Position numbers and translations under genes: made by a program. A model generated the notes under the pieces. The model was not told where the DNA came from and did not search any database. It worked only from the letters and a program-made list of their open reading frames with translations. Shown here in pieces: positions 18,769 to 27,911 of a stretch of DNA of 64,000 bases. The first letter of the stretch is position 1. Each line of letters begins with the position of its first letter. The stretch spans positions 620,001 to 684,000 of the forward strand of contig NZ_AUFX01000003.1 of NCBI RefSeq assembly GCF_000426725.1, in the 5' to 3' direction. The DNA is from Sporocytophaga myxococcoides DSM 11118 (lineage in GTDB: Bacteria > Bacteroidota > Bacteroidia > Cytophagales > Cytophagaceae).

Positions 18769-19185
18769 ATGAAAAATTACACAAAGCATACCTGTATTTT
18801 AATGTTTATTTTTTTTAATGTTTCTGCCAATGCTCAGCTTAAAAATAGCATGGATAGGATATATCAGGATCATTTAAAATGCCTTGATTCTGGAATCAAT
18901 ATGTTAGGTTGTTCAAGAAAATACTATCTGGAAATGGACAGTATGTTGAACTTAACTTATAAAAAACTTCGCGCTTCATTAAATGAAGCTGAAAAATCTA
19001 AATTAAAAGAGGAGCAGCTTAAATGGCTTAAAGAAAGGGATGCATATTTTGAAGACCAAAATCGGATCTTTAATGAAAAGGTTACTTCCGGAGAATGGGG
19101 GAATGATATGTATATGGTCACTTATGATGACAAAGCCGACTTTGTTAGAAAAAGAGTACTGGATATTATTAAAAGAATTGAGTAA
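18769..19185 (+). CDS. LprI/DUF1311-like secreted protein
   Basis: A 138-residue protein from ATG 18769 (a TTG at 18754 is in frame). It has a signal peptide ending VSANAQ. The mature part has the DUF1311 pattern: two Cys (C in HLKCLDSGINMLGCSRKY), an EMDSMLNLTYKKL helix, and LKEEQLKWLKERDAYF. The family includes the mycobacterial lysozyme inhibitor LprI; here inhibition of lysozyme-type enzymes is only a possibility. The next gene, a small membrane protein, follows after five bases. Confidence 0.82.
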   Translation: MKNYTKHTCILMFIFFNVSANAQLKNSMDRIYQDHLKCLDSGINMLGCSRKYYLEMDSMLNLTYKKLRASLNEAEKSKLKEEQLKWLKERDAYFEDQNRIFNEKVTSGEWGNDMYMVTYDDKADFVRKRVLDIIKRIE

Positions 19186-19190
19186 AACCT

Positions 19191-19532
19191 ATGATTAATT
19201 TTTTATTCAGCAAAACAGAGAAGATTAGTTTATTAAATTTCTTCTTACTGACAATTGCTAATTTAGCTCTCCCTTTTTTTTTATTACTAATATTCATAAT
19301 AGACCAAGTTTATTTCAAACAAACAGAAATGCTCTTCTGGGCATTATTTCTGATCTCAATGTTACCCTGTGGTATACTAGGAGTAATATCAGGATATACT
19401 TTATTCATCAAAGCAAGAAAAGTAAAAAGTGATTTAGGAGAGTCTGTTGGTATATTTCTAATTCTTTGCAGCATTATCTATTCCATAGGTGGCGCTTTAG
19501 GGCTTATGTTGATTTATATTGTTACAAGTTAA
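19191..19532 (+). CDS. Small membrane protein with three predicted helices
   Basis: A 113-residue protein, probably inner-membrane, with hydrophobic stretches at about residues 16-38 (FFLLTIANLALPFFLLLIFII), 48-73 (FWALFLISMLPCGILGVISGYTLFI) and 87-111 (GIFLILCSIIYSIGGALGLMLIYIV). It is five bases downstream of the LprI-like gene, so the two are probably co-transcribed. No family was recognised. Confidence 0.75.
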   Translation: MINFLFSKTEKISLLNFFLLTIANLALPFFLLLIFIIDQVYFKQTEMLFWALFLISMLPCGILGVISGYTLFIKARKVKSDLGESVGIFLILCSIIYSIGGALGLMLIYIVTS

Positions 19533-19802
19533 ATATTGCAGTTTAAGTACCCAATTACCTCTCACTCTCAATTGTTTAAACATATTTTTTTTAATTAAAA
19601 AATACCAATTAGTAAAAACATTTAAAATAAATTAGTTAACTTTCCTTTACAATTACAATAAAATAATTTTAGGAGATTGAATACATACTAAATTTCACTT
19701 CTCCAATAGCATTACTATTCAATACCTTCCGAACATTTCCGGAAAATATTTATAGAAAGCAGTTTTTAGATTTTTACCTATTAGTTATTTTTTTTACTCA
19801 CA

Positions 19803-20135
19803 ATGGATAATTATAATCAAGGAGCAAGCTATATTGGGATTGTTCAGTCCGATGGAAGCAGCGTATCTGTTGAGGACCAACTATACCCTATCCACTACGA
19901 ATATCTTTGTTATACTTTTAAAACAGGTAGTAGAATCAAGGGCGATCTGAGACTTGCAGCAAACATCATAACAGGCAGTATGGCAATTGTGCCGGAGCAT
20001 GGACAAGTTATTGTAAAAGAAATTATCAAAGGGATAGCTTACTTTGAAAGTAGTGATTTCTCTTGTGAAGTAAGATTACTTTGTCCATTATCTGGCCCAA
20101 CCCCCATCTTTGTTCCACAAATCCTGCTCATTTAA
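19803..20135 (+). CDS. Hypothetical protein
   Basis: A 110-residue protein with no signal peptide, membrane helix or recognised motif. It is beta-rich by composition (SYIGIVQSDGSSVSVEDQ, ITGSMAIVPEHGQVIVKEI) and ends in a hydrophobic PIFVPQILLI. It stands alone after a 270-base AT-rich spacer (19533-19802) in which I see no gene or clear hairpin, and is convergent with the AAA ATPase. The frame is clean from an ATG that follows a Ser/His-rich AT context, so it may be real, but support is modest. Confidence 0.5.
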   Translation: MDNYNQGASYIGIVQSDGSSVSVEDQLYPIHYEYLCYTFKTGSRIKGDLRLAANIITGSMAIVPEHGQVIVKEIIKGIAYFESSDFSCEVRLLCPLSGPTPIFVPQILLI

Positions 20136-20183
20136 TAAGCTTTATCATTTTGATTGACTCAAATTAATAAGCACTCACAAACC

Positions 20184-21377
20184 CTATCCTACACTATCTG
20201 TTTTTTTAAAATAAGGTTGATTGAAATATTGTTTTCTAAACCACAGTTCAAAAGCAGGATCAAGGAATTCATATGTATTATTTATTTCGTGCACTATATC
20301 TGCATTCAGAAGAATGACTTTATTTTTACTTACATTCCTTGGAGTTCCTAACTGATACATATTCATAACTTGTGTTGAAGTAAATTGAGCCTCTCCTTTT
20401 GCTATGGCCTTCAGCAGATTCAGCTGAGTCGCACTTACAGTTTCAACTTCTTTCTGATAAAAGGGAGTATTCGCCTGAATAAGCTCCAGTAAAGCATTCT
20501 CAATATTAGCTCTTGTAGCTACAGGAACAGCGCTATTCCAGGTATAGTGGGCCAGTTGCTGCACATACCAGGAATGATTTTTCATAAGCACAGATATAAA
20601 TCTTGCATCTTCCTTAGTAATTATTTTATTGGTCTCAGCAAACTTGGTAGTTATAAAATCAACCCAACGACTTTCTTCAATTTTTGGCAGAAGCATGATA
20701 TCGCCAAATCTATAAAATGGCTTTGATGGATTATTAAAAATATCAGACATCATATGCCTCTTACTTCCAAAGAGGCAGTAAGCTACGTTCTTCTGTCTTT
20801 GCCATACAGCCCGAAGTTTCTTCTCAAAATTTTCATAATCATTATAACCAGAAATATTTTGGAATTCATCAAGGCAGATAATCCATTTGATGCCCTTTTT
20901 TTGACCTATAGTTTCCGGGAGATTCAAAATCTCCTCACTATGTTTCCTAAGATCCTTCCAGTCAAAACTAAGACTGAAATCATTTTCAGGATCAAGCCCC
21001 ATGGTTATTTTGGGAATAAGTTTTTTAAATAATTCCTTTCCATATCCAATCCATTCCTGCCACTTACCCGAAGAAGCTTTTATAACCTCTCTCGCATATG
21101 TTTCAAGAAATTCTTCCTGACTTCCAAGAGTAAAGAGATCTATTACTACAGCCCTGTATTCTTTCGGATAATCTTTTCTGATTTCTGATACCACTTTTTC
21201 TACAAGTGATGATTTTCCCCATCTGCGGGGAGAGATAATGGTGGTATTAATACCATTCAACAGATTGTCTTTTAAGCGCTTTACTTCATTTTCACGATTG
21301 GTAAATGCTGTCGATGATACAGTATTGCCGTATGCAAAGGGAGATATAATCATAGGACTTAAAGGTATTATACTCAT
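20184..21377 (-). CDS. AAA ATPase, archaeal-type ATPase superfamily
   Basis: A 397-residue P-loop protein. FTNRENEVKRLKDNLL is the typical start of the archaeal-ATPase (PF01637-like) group, followed by Walker A SPRRWGKSSLVEKV, Walker B IICLDEFQNI, a sensor-like LFGSKRHMM, and a C-terminal winged-helix region (TQLNLLKAIAKGEAQFTSTQVMNMYQLGTPRNVSKNK). Proteins of this type are frequent, often multicopy, in Bacteroidetes; many have no known role, and the C-terminal domain suggests DNA or protein binding. It lies on its own promoter upstream of the small membrane protein gene at 21462. Confidence 0.82.
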   Translation of the reverse strand: MSIIPLSPMIISPFAYGNTVSSTAFTNRENEVKRLKDNLLNGINTTIISPRRWGKSSLVEKVVSEIRKDYPKEYRAVVIDLFTLGSQEEFLETYAREVIKASSGKWQEWIGYGKELFKKLIPKITMGLDPENDFSLSFDWKDLRKHSEEILNLPETIGQKKGIKWIICLDEFQNISGYNDYENFEKKLRAVWQRQKNVAYCLFGSKRHMMSDIFNNPSKPFYRFGDIMLLPKIEESRWVDFITTKFAETNKIITKEDARFISVLMKNHSWYVQQLAHYTWNSAVPVATRANIENALLELIQANTPFYQKEVETVSATQLNLLKAIAKGEAQFTSTQVMNMYQLGTPRNVSKNKVILLNADIVHEINNTYEFLDPAFELWFRKQYFNQPYFKKTDSVG

Positions 21378-21461
21378 TGGTATTATACCTAAAGGTACAA
21401 AAACAATAATCTGATTACTAATCCAATGGATATTATTTGACGGGAAAATAGGTAAGGCTTT

Positions 21462-21716
21462 TCAATCAAAAGTTACTTGAAAGAATATAAAGCCACCACC
21501 TAAAATTAATAAGGTGATGATGGACAGAAGAAGGACTCCTAAAGAGTAAGAAATATTTACCCATGTTCCTTTGTTTCTCACATTATTGACATACAATGAA
21601 GTACGCTTCAGACTAAAGAATAAAGTCAGATAAACGGGAATACCGATAAAGAAAAAATAGACAGCGAGAATTCCCCATAACATTTCAAAAGTAAAACCAC
21701 CGTGTAAAAGTATCAT
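21462..21716 (-). CDS. Small membrane protein with two predicted helices
   Basis: An 84-residue protein with hydrophobic segments at about residues 8-32 (FEMLWGILAVYFFFIGIPVYLTLFF) and 50-78 (WVNISYSLGVLLLSIITLLILGGGFIFF). It lies 13 bases downstream of the CheY-like gene on the same strand, so it may belong to the histidine-kinase operon. No family was recognised. Confidence 0.65.
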   Translation of the reverse strand: MILLHGGFTFEMLWGILAVYFFFIGIPVYLTLFFSLKRTSLYVNNVRNKGTWVNISYSLGVLLLSIITLLILGGGFIFFQVTFD

Positions 21717-21729
21717 CGCTCTATACAGA

Positions 21730-22161
21730 TTAATTCAATTGATCTCCCACCATTTTCATTATTTGGAAATGCATAAAATTATCCATTGACACATTCCTTT
21801 TAGTATTTTCATTAAAATTAAGTGGTTTGATAATATAACCGGAAACACCAAACTCATCCCCCCTGCTTCTATCCCTATCTTCATTGGAAGTAGTCATAAT
21901 GAATATCTTAACATCATTAAATGTATTGTCTTTTCTTAATTCTGCAAGAAATTCACCACCATTCATTTTAGGCATATTGAGATCCAGTACGATGATATCC
22001 GGAGTAGAAATCCTCCGTTTGCCTTTTAAAAGATCAAGTGCTTCGATTCCATTAAAAGCTGTATGTAAAACAATTGGAAGATTTATTTTTTTTAATGCAC
22101 GCTCAAAACTGATCACATCCAACTCGTCATCTTCTATTAATAAAATTGAAATTTCTCTCAT
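21730..22161 (-). CDS. CheY-like response regulator (Rcp1 type)
   Basis: A single receiver domain of 143 residues without output domain. The acidic pocket is EDDE at 10-13, the phospho-acceptor is D60 in IIVLDLNMPKMNGGEFL, and the signalling Thr and Lys lie in IFIMTTSNE and GYIIKPLNF. The LDLNMPKMNG form is typical of Rcp1-type regulators that partner phytochrome-like kinases. It lies 17 bases after the histidine kinase gene, its likely partner. Confidence 0.93.
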   Translation of the reverse strand: MREISILLIEDDELDVISFERALKKINLPIVLHTAFNGIEALDLLKGKRRISTPDIIVLDLNMPKMNGGEFLAELRKDNTFNDVKIFIMTTSNEDRDRSRGDEFGVSGYIIKPLNFNENTKRNVSMDNFMHFQIMKMVGDQLN

Positions 22162-22178
22162 AATAATTACTAGTTAGT

Positions 22179-23648
22179 TTATACTGGCGAGACCACTTTA
22201 ATGGCAGGCCATTTAAAAATAAAGGAAGCTCCCACTCCTTCATCAGAGACTACTCTTATACTTCCCTTGTTGTCTTCTATAATTTTTTTCACAATTGATA
22301 ATCCAATGCCAGTGCTTTCTACTTCATGCTTTTCACGCAAAGTCTGAAATAATCCAAAAATTTTATTGTGATATTCAGGAGATATTCCAACACCATTATC
22401 TTCAACGGTAAACTCAAAACCATCAGAAACCTCTTTTGAAGTAATCGTTATAAGCCCTGATTTGTTACCTTTATACTTCACTGAATTGCTTATAAGATTA
22501 GAAAATACTTGCTGAATTCTTAACCTCTCAGTAAAAATCACAGGAAGATTATCGGATAGTCTCACTTCAAAATCTTCGGGAACAATAGAATCTACAATGT
22601 CAACCAGCAGTTCATTCATATTAACTTGCTCCAGAGGCTGACTGGTTCTTCCTATTTTAGAATATTCCAACAAACCATTTATTAGGCTTTCCATCCGTTC
22701 AACCCTTCCTTTCAGCTTGTCCAGATATTTATGCATCTCAGGGGATAATTCATTTCCGTAATCTTCCTCCATCCAATGTGCTAGATTGTATATTCCCCTT
22801 AAAGGTACTTTCAAATCATGAGAAACTACATAAGCATAGTTGTCCAACTCTGAAAAGCTCTTTTTTAGCTTCTCTGACATAACATTTAAAGAATCTGACA
22901 ATTGGGACAATTCATCTTTTTCTAAATCTTCAATCGCCTCAAATCTCCCTTTAGAGATATTATCTGCAAGTCTAACCATAGATTTGATTCTTTTAATGAT
23001 AATATGGGTGATATAAAAAGCACTTAGTACCCCAACTGATATCGTGATAATTGCCAAAAGCATTGTAACTTTTTTAGCAATTGCTATAGACTCACTCAAC
23101 TTCTCCCTTCTGGCCTTTCTAACTCGGTATTCAGCTTTATCAAACTCTCTGAATTTATAAGAAATTTCATCCGTCATTTTTTTTCCGAATTCTTTTCTCA
23201 ATTTCTGTTCAAAGAGAATTTCATATTCTTTCGAAATTATTTTAGGATCTATTTGCTTGAACTTAGCTTCAATAAGGGTATTTGCATATGTCAACCATTG
23301 ATTATGAAGTTTTTGAATTTCATTAAATCTTTTTACCTGTTTAGGAGAATCTGAGATGAGCTTACGCTGCTCATCCACAATACCTGACATCTCTTTTATA
23401 CTTGAATAATAAGGATCCAAAAATGACTTATTCTCAGTAAGCAAGTAGCCTCTGAAATTAGACTGCATCTCAAGAATACTCTTATGAATTTTAGCAGAAT
23501 TACGGATAATAGCCTCCGATTTGGTAAGGTATTCTGTGTCCCTGTTCACATCTGAAGAAAGTTTAAGGTTGACACCAAAACTGATAAAAGAAAAAATGAT
23601 GATCAGAGAAAAACTAGCTATTATTTTACCGGATAATCTAAGTTTCAT
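22179..23648 (-). CDS. Membrane histidine kinase with CHASE3-like sensor and HAMP
   Basis: A 489-residue kinase from the ATG at 23648; an ATG at 23750 would read through the tRNA gene and is rejected. Order: membrane helix 1 (about 8-27), a CHASE3-like helical sensor (about 30-190), helix 2 (about 195-217), HAMP (about 218-265), the H-box YAYVVSHDLKVPLRGI with H277, and the HATPase_c N, G1 and G2 motifs (NLISNSVKY, VEDNGVGISPEY, GIGLSIVKKI). It probably phosphorylates the CheY-like protein encoded immediately downstream. The stimulus is unknown. Confidence 0.93.
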   Translation of the reverse strand: MKLRLSGKIIASFSLIIIFSFISFGVNLKLSSDVNRDTEYLTKSEAIIRNSAKIHKSILEMQSNFRGYLLTENKSFLDPYYSSIKEMSGIVDEQRKLISDSPKQVKRFNEIQKLHNQWLTYANTLIEAKFKQIDPKIISKEYEILFEQKLRKEFGKKMTDEISYKFREFDKAEYRVRKARREKLSESIAIAKKVTMLLAIITISVGVLSAFYITHIIIKRIKSMVRLADNISKGRFEAIEDLEKDELSQLSDSLNVMSEKLKKSFSELDNYAYVVSHDLKVPLRGIYNLAHWMEEDYGNELSPEMHKYLDKLKGRVERMESLINGLLEYSKIGRTSQPLEQVNMNELLVDIVDSIVPEDFEVRLSDNLPVIFTERLRIQQVFSNLISNSVKYKGNKSGLITITSKEVSDGFEFTVEDNGVGISPEYHNKIFGLFQTLREKHEVESTGIGLSIVKKIIEDNKGSIRVVSDEGVGASFIFKWPAIKVVSPV

Positions 23649-23692
23649 AAACAATATATAACATGGAAATATTGTAAATGTTTTAAAACAAA

Positions 23693-23723
23693 AAAGGCAT
23701 CTACAAGTTATGTAGATGCCTTT
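23693..23723 (-). terminator. Intrinsic terminator after tRNA-Thr
   Basis: A 13-bp perfect stem (aaaggcatctaca with tgtagatgccttt) and five-base loop stand just past the 3' end of the tRNA. On the minus strand the stem is followed by TTTTTTGTTTT. Confidence 0.85.
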
Positions 23724-23726
23724 GAG

Positions 23727-23799
<73 letters not shown>

Positions 23800-23886
23800 T
23801 TTACTTTGTTTTTGCTTTTTCGTTTGCCTTAAAAGCGAGTGCAAAAGTATAGGACTTTTCGAAATATCCAAAACATTTCGAAAAAA

Positions 23887-25740
23887 TTATTTATCATTTT
23901 CTGCATCTTTTATCATTTTCAACTGACTTTTCAGCTCATCTATCTCATTTTGAGCAGATTCAATTTTTGAATAAAATTCTTTTTTTAGCTTGTCAGCTGC
24001 AGCAGATTTTGCAAAAAATTCAAGATTGGTATTCAAACGATCAATTTCTTGTTTAAGGACCGAAATTTTACGATGAATTTCTTTCTCTTTTTGGTAAAGT
24101 TTTTTTCCACCTTCAGGATTTGTTTTCAAAGCATTTATCTGAAGACTTAATTTTAACTTGTCAACTTCAGACTTATCTCCTTCAAGATGTCCGAGGAAAT
24201 TATCAACTGCTCTCTGATATCTTGCATTGATATCTTTCATTTCCGTTTTAGGAACAAAACCTATTTTTTTCCATTCATCCTGGATAACCTTTAAATCGTC
24301 CGGATTTGAATTATTATCAGAATTGAGGCCTTCCAATTTTTGAATGAGAGCATTTTTCTTATCCAGATTATCTTTAAACTCTTTTTCATGTTCAGCCTGC
24401 AATTCTCTTTTCTTATTAAAGAAATGATCGCAAGCAGCTTTAAAACGTTTAAAAATAGGTTCTTTTTCTTTTATTGGCACTGGTCCGATAGCTTCCCATT
24501 CTTTCTGAAGATTTTTCAACTCAGTAGCTGTTCCACTAAAATCAGTCTGATCCTTTAATACTTCTGCACGCTCACACAAAGCGATTTTCTTCTTAAGGTT
24601 TTCTTCTTTTTCTACCTCAAGGTGTTTGAAAAATACTTCTTTGTTATGGAAAAAGGATTTACACGCACTCCAGAATTTTTTTGATATTTCTTTTCCTTTG
24701 TCTTGAGGAACTCCACCCGCTTGTTTCCACTTCTCCTGTAGTTCCAGCAATTCTGCAGTCTTTTGTTTCCACTCTTCAATTCTACTAGTCTGGAATTGGG
24801 TAAACCCAGCAATGGCTTCGGCTAGTTTTATTTTAACTTCCAGATTTTGTTCTTGACGTTCTCTAAGCTCCTTATAGTATTCGCCGCGTTTTTCGTAAAT
24901 TTTATCAGAGGCTACTTTAAACCTATTCCAAAGAACTTCCTGATCTTCCTTCGGAACCGGTCCTATATTTCTGAATTCCTCATGTAAAACTTTAAGTTCC
25001 CTGATTAGAGCATTTACTGTTTGCCCAGATTCAGCAAGACTTTCAGCTTTCTCACATATTTCGATTTTAGCTTCTAGATTTTTCTTTCTGTCTAGCTCCT
25101 TCAATTCAAAATATATACTTCTGTTATTGTAAAAACGCTCTACCAATGCATTGTAGTTAGCCCAAATCTCCTGAGTCTGAGCCGCAGGTACAGAACCGAT
25201 TTTTCTCCACTCTTCCTGAATCTCCTTTAAAGAAGTAATACTTGTCTGAGTTTCTTCAGCAGAAATCAAAGTCCGGAGCTTATCAAGTAACTCATTCTTC
25301 TTAGTCAGATTTTTTTCTTTATCCTTTTCAAGATTAAGAAAATGTTCAGATAATTTATGACGAAGCTGATCATATTGCTTATCAAACTTCAAACTCACAT
25401 TATCTCTTCTATAGTCAAAATCAGTTTCTTCTCCACCATTGGCAAGGAATTTACTCAATGCTTCATTCTTTTCCACTTCCAGCAAATGATCATAGTGATA
25501 CTTAATTTGCTTCAGCATTGCTGATGCTTTGCTTAGATTTTCATCGAGCTTCATGCCTTCAAGCATCTTTAGCAAATCTTCTTTTGAAAGTTGTGATAAA
25601 TCACTGATATGTTCATGGCCATGTTCTTCATCATGAACATCCATTTCATCTATCATAGATTTTACAGGAGTAGCCACCTCTCCGACCTTTCCAACTTCCT
25701 TTATCTTGTCATTTCCCAAAAGTTCTTTTTCCTTGCTCAT
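23887..25740 (-). CDS. DUF349 repeat protein
   Basis: A 617-residue, highly charged, coiled-coil-rich cytoplasmic protein. At least five DUF349 repeats are visible, each with a QxEWxxIGxVP core followed by a long helix: EEWRKIGSVPAAQTQEIW, EEFRNIGPVPKEDQEVLW, EKWKQAGGVPQDKGKEIS, KEWEAIGPVPIKEKEPIF and DEWKKIGFVPKTEMKDIN. An acidic, His-containing N-terminal segment (DVHDEEHGHEHISDLSQ) precedes them. Family function is unknown to me, though DUF349 is common in bacteria. Start ATG at 25740; the YqgE gene ends 21 bases upstream. Confidence 0.9.
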   Translation of the reverse strand: MSKEKELLGNDKIKEVGKVGEVATPVKSMIDEMDVHDEEHGHEHISDLSQLSKEDLLKMLEGMKLDENLSKASAMLKQIKYHYDHLLEVEKNEALSKFLANGGEETDFDYRRDNVSLKFDKQYDQLRHKLSEHFLNLEKDKEKNLTKKNELLDKLRTLISAEETQTSITSLKEIQEEWRKIGSVPAAQTQEIWANYNALVERFYNNRSIYFELKELDRKKNLEAKIEICEKAESLAESGQTVNALIRELKVLHEEFRNIGPVPKEDQEVLWNRFKVASDKIYEKRGEYYKELRERQEQNLEVKIKLAEAIAGFTQFQTSRIEEWKQKTAELLELQEKWKQAGGVPQDKGKEISKKFWSACKSFFHNKEVFFKHLEVEKEENLKKKIALCERAEVLKDQTDFSGTATELKNLQKEWEAIGPVPIKEKEPIFKRFKAACDHFFNKKRELQAEHEKEFKDNLDKKNALIQKLEGLNSDNNSNPDDLKVIQDEWKKIGFVPKTEMKDINARYQRAVDNFLGHLEGDKSEVDKLKLSLQINALKTNPEGGKKLYQKEKEIHRKISVLKQEIDRLNTNLEFFAKSAAADKLKKEFYSKIESAQNEIDELKSQLKMIKDAENDK

Positions 25741-25761
25741 GGTATTACCTTTTAAAAATTT

Positions 25762-26304
25762 TTAATTCAATCTTGGATCAATAGGATAATTAGATAACAT
25801 CTTGTATTTACCACCCATACTCTTCAATATTTCCCGCCATAGATTAGCGGGTTCAATTTCAAATATATCCTCCGTTTCAACATGGCTTACAATCCATGAA
25901 TTTGCTTTAAACTCATTCTCCAGCTGTCCTCCTTCCCATCCTGAATACCCCAGAAAAAATCTGAAGTCTTCGGCATTGGCAAGGTTGTTATTAAATAAGT
26001 CCAACACTTGTTCAAAATTTCCGCCCCAGTACAAATTATCTCCTAACTTCACTGCCCCTTCGATATTATAATTGTTTCTGAAAATGAAATGAAGCGAATC
26101 CTGTGCGACAGGTCCTCCAATATACAAAAGCTCTTCCGAATTTACACTTTCCAAAACAGAATTGAGCGTAATAATCGTAGGCTTGTTAAGTACAAGCCCA
26201 AGAGCTCCTGATTCACCATATTCACACATGATGATTACTGTTCGTTCAAAGTTGTCATCACCCAAGTATGGCTCCGATATTATAACATTACCTATCTTCA
26301 ACAT
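25762..26304 (-). CDS. YqgE/AlgH family protein (UPF0301)
   Basis: A 180-residue cytoplasmic protein of uncertain function. The signature opening MLKIGNVIISEPYLGDDNFERTVIIMCEYGESGALGLVLNKP is diagnostic, followed by YIGGPVAQDSLHFIF and FFLGYSGWEGGQLENEF. Linked in other bacteria to alginate regulation (AlgH), but no such pathway is visible here. It is co-directional with the DUF349 gene (21 bases apart). Confidence 0.93.
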   Translation of the reverse strand: MLKIGNVIISEPYLGDDNFERTVIIMCEYGESGALGLVLNKPTIITLNSVLESVNSEELLYIGGPVAQDSLHFIFRNNYNIEGAVKLGDNLYWGGNFEQVLDLFNNNLANAEDFRFFLGYSGWEGGQLENEFKANSWIVSHVETEDIFEIEPANLWREILKSMGGKYKMLSNYPIDPRLN

Positions 26305-26527
26305 TCGTTAATCAAAATTCTTTTTATCTGAAAATGTTTGATATCAGCTATTTAATAAATATCATTCAATTTATCATACTATAACAATTATACAAGTACT
26401 AAGGGTACATTGCAAGTTTTTCATATTTAGTTAAAAGATATTATTAGTAAATTCATATTTAATGGCTAACTTCAATTCTGAATTAAAAAACATGCCTTAC
26501 CAGCATTTGTTTTGCAACCAAATTTAT

Positions 26528-27175
26528 ATGAGCAAACAGGAGCAAAATTTATCAGACATCAGAAACGATTATAAACTTAAAATACTATCTGAGTCTGATC
26601 TTAAAGAAAATCCAATAGACCAATTTCAAGAATGGTTAGATCTGGCTGTAAAAAGTAATTTGTATGAACCTACTGCCATGACATTATCCACATGCGATAG
26701 TCAATGCAGACCTTCTTCAAGGATAGTCCTCTTAAAAGGATTGGACGATGGTTTGGTATTTTTCACAAATTATGATAGTAAAAAAGGCTTGTCTGTGGCA
26801 GAGAATCCATTTGCTGCTGCTTTGTTCTTCTGGCCAGAATTAGAGCGTCAGGTAAGGATCGAAGGAAAGGTTGTAAAAGTAAGTACTGAAGAATCTGATA
26901 AGTATTTTTATTCCAGGCCTAAAGCCTCACAGATTGGAGCAATAATATCTCCTCAAAGTAAAATTATTTCTTCCAGAGATGACTTGGATTTAATGTTTGA
27001 AAAGGCCCTGGTTGATCATGAAAACAAAGAAGTAACAAGGCCTGACAATTGGGGTGGATACAGGATCATTCCAGAATATTTTGAGTTTTGGCAAGGACGA
27101 TCAGGAAGGTTGCATGACAGGTTATTTTATCAAAGAGAAAACAACGGCTGGACTAAAGGAAGACTGGCTCCTTAA
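26528..27175 (+). CDS. pdxH: Pyridoxamine 5'-phosphate oxidase
   Basis: Oxidises pyridoxine- or pyridoxamine-5'-phosphate to pyridoxal 5'-phosphate with FMN in vitamin B6 synthesis and salvage. The start at 26528 gives 215 residues, the usual length; the upstream ATG at 26462 adds 22 residues foreign to the family. FMN and substrate motifs are RPSSRIVLLKGLDDGLVFFTNYDSKKG, FFWPELERQVRIEGKV, YFYSRPKASQIGA, and the C-terminal EFWQGRSGRLHDRLFY...GWTKGRLAP, which is the family end. Convergent with bshB1. Confidence 0.96.
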   Translation: MSKQEQNLSDIRNDYKLKILSESDLKENPIDQFQEWLDLAVKSNLYEPTAMTLSTCDSQCRPSSRIVLLKGLDDGLVFFTNYDSKKGLSVAENPFAAALFFWPELERQVRIEGKVVKVSTEESDKYFYSRPKASQIGAIISPQSKIISSRDDLDLMFEKALVDHENKEVTRPDNWGGYRIIPEYFEFWQGRSGRLHDRLFYQRENNGWTKGRLAP

Positions 27176-27186
27176 TAACAAAGCTA

Positions 27187-27888
27187 TTACAGGAGATCAA
27201 ACATATTGTTAATTCCAACATTCCTTTCAGATGTAAATCCTTCACCGTACTTTACACCTATAGAATGGCCGAACTCCAAGGCTCTAGCTTCAATAAACAA
27301 TAAAAATTCCGGCGAAGATATATAAGTACCTGGTTCTACACTTCCCGGATTGAAGAACTGACTTTGAAATGCTTTGATCGTTTTTATTTTTTGTTCCCAA
27401 TAAGGAGTTACATCCACTATCAAATCTGGTTTTATATACCTATCCTGAATATAGTGGTACACATTCCTGGCCCTCCAAGCATTCTGTCCTGTTTCAATTT
27501 TTACAAGCCCAGAAAGAAAACTTGCTCTGGATACCAAATCTGAAGCTCTTCCATGATCGGGGTGCCTGTCGTGTAAGGCATTGGTAATTATAATCTCAGG
27601 CTGATACTTTCTAATTGCTTTAATAATAGCAATTAGATGTTCTTTATCTTCAGTAAAAAATCCATCTTCAAACCCAAGGTTTTCCCTAGCTGCCAGTCCA
27701 AGTACACTTGCAGCTGCTTCTGCTTCCATGTCCCTAATTTCAGGGGTACCTCTGGTACCTAATTGACCACGGGTAAGATCTACCAGACCTACTTTTTTCC
27801 CCATTTCAATATGCCTGAGTATTGTCCCCGAACAAGCCAACTCCGCATCATCAGGGTGTGCCGAAAGCACAAGCATATCTAACTTCAT
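27187..27888 (-). CDS. bshB1: Bacillithiol biosynthesis deacetylase BshB1
   Basis: Removes the acetyl group from N-acetylglucosaminyl-malate in bacillithiol synthesis. About 233 residues from the ATG at 27888, which gives MKLDMLVLSAHPDDAE. The zinc site motif is HPDDAE, with the third ligand in DRHPDHGRASD. GSVEPGTYISSPEFLLFIEARALEFGHSIGVKYGEGF is the typical BshB1 C-terminus. Bacillithiol is common in Bacteroidetes, consistent with the thiol peroxidase and DinB genes in the window. Confidence 0.93.
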   Translation of the reverse strand: MKLDMLVLSAHPDDAELACSGTILRHIEMGKKVGLVDLTRGQLGTRGTPEIRDMEAEAAASVLGLAARENLGFEDGFFTEDKEHLIAIIKAIRKYQPEIIITNALHDRHPDHGRASDLVSRASFLSGLVKIETGQNAWRARNVYHYIQDRYIKPDLIVDVTPYWEQKIKTIKAFQSQFFNPGSVEPGTYISSPEFLLFIEARALEFGHSIGVKYGEGFTSERNVGINNMFDLL

Positions 27889-27911
27889 AGATCTTGTAAG
27901 CAATTATATTT

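Noticed and set aside
21364-21388. Two copies of ggtattatac straddling the AAA ATPase start, as an operator
   Set aside because: In the protein frame they encode the repeated PLGIIPMSIIPLSP stretch, so coding explains them; no other operator evidence.
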